The notes below the pieces were generated by a model, which saw only the letters and a program-made list of their open reading frames with translations, ran no database searches and was not told the DNA's origin. This document shows, one piece after another, positions 31,874-31,989 of a stretch of 31,989 nt of DNA (within the stretch, counting starts at the first letter, position 1; every line of letters begins with the position of its first letter). The DNA is from CAIZGX01 sp964385405 (GTDB lineage Bacteria > Bacteroidota > Bacteroidia > Flavobacteriales_D > Sanyastnellaceae): contig CAYLOT010000027.1 of NCBI GenBank assembly GCA_964385405.1, positions 1 through 31,989 of the forward strand, read 5' to 3'. The position numbers and the translations under genes are program-made.

Positions 31874-31989
31874 ATGTCATATTTTTTCACATCAGAGTCT
31901 GTGTCTGAAGGGCACCCAGATAAAGTAGCCGATCAAATTTCAGACGCGTTAATTGATGCGTTCTTGGCACAAGACCCCGAGTCGAAGGT
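31874..31989 (+). CDS. metK: S-adenosylmethionine synthetase, N-terminal part
   Basis: The first 38 codons before the window ends. SYFFTSESVSEGHPDKVADQ, the family's ATP-binding start (GHPDK), followed by ISDALIDAFLAQDP, is diagnostic. It makes S-adenosylmethionine from methionine and ATP. The 22-base A/T-rich gap before it leaves no room for a SAM riboswitch. Confidence 0.95.
   Translation, partial: MSYFFTSESVSEGHPDKVADQISDALIDAFLAQDPESK

Overview
The window is a chromosomal stretch from a Bacteroidota bacterium, most likely of the order Flavobacteriales. The signs are a PorP/SprF-like barrel protein, DUF4199 and DUF4476 proteins, a WG-repeat protein, Bacteroidota-type promoters with a TAnnTTTG box, weak Shine-Dalgarno sequences, and an RNA-like element resembling Flavo-1. 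Nothing looks like a phage, plasmid, insertion sequence or CRISPR array. The genes form short operons packed tightly together, with many convergent ends that overlap by a few bases. No gene-free gap exceeds 250 bases.

Layout. 1-4046: the end of a methionine/glutamine-type aminotransferase, a PorP/SprF-like barrel, a MuiA-like DUF4139 protein, a striking array of mini-hairpins (2651-2883), a c-type cytochrome lipoprotein and an omega-amidase. 4039-6280: a secreted barrel protein and a DnaQ exonuclease/GIY-YIG nuclease fusion. 6261-11144 (minus): an operon of an active M16 peptidase, an inactive M16 partner with a C-terminal extension, FtsE and a glycosyltransferase. 11223-16709 (minus): TraB/GumN protein, small membrane protein, PDZ-alpha/beta hydrolase, AraC-type regulator, WG-repeat protein and a secreted calcium-motif protein. 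16778-17745: a Flavo-1-like element and a uridine phosphorylase of the animal (UPP1/2) type. 17764-20779: lipoprotein, holin-like membrane protein and an NHLRC2-like protein. 20776-24160: TPR protein, flippase and DUF4476 protein. 24188-28067: serC, serA, DUF1015 protein and a YggS-type PLP protein. 28064-29596 (minus): GT2 glycosyltransferase and DUF4199 protein. 29632-31989: SRP RNA, a YkgJ-type cysteine cluster protein, a conserved protein of unknown function and the start of metK.

How the genes work together. The aminotransferase and omega-amidase fit a transaminase/omega-amidase pair for methionine salvage, and metK lies at the other end of the window. serC and serA give the first two enzymes specific to serine synthesis; no serB is present, and a DUF1015 protein occupies the next place. 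The two M16 proteins look like a catalytic/non-catalytic pair in the periplasm. The flippase and two glycosyltransferases suggest surface polysaccharide or lipid-linked sugar work.

The least explained structure is a set of three intergenic mini-hairpin arrays (2651-2883, 11168-11209, 18450-18508). Their stems differ from unit to unit while pairing is kept, the linkers are constant within the two longer arrays, and the three-base loops are mostly GNA or its complement. That loop type is unusually stable in single-stranded DNA. I cannot name a described family for these arrays.
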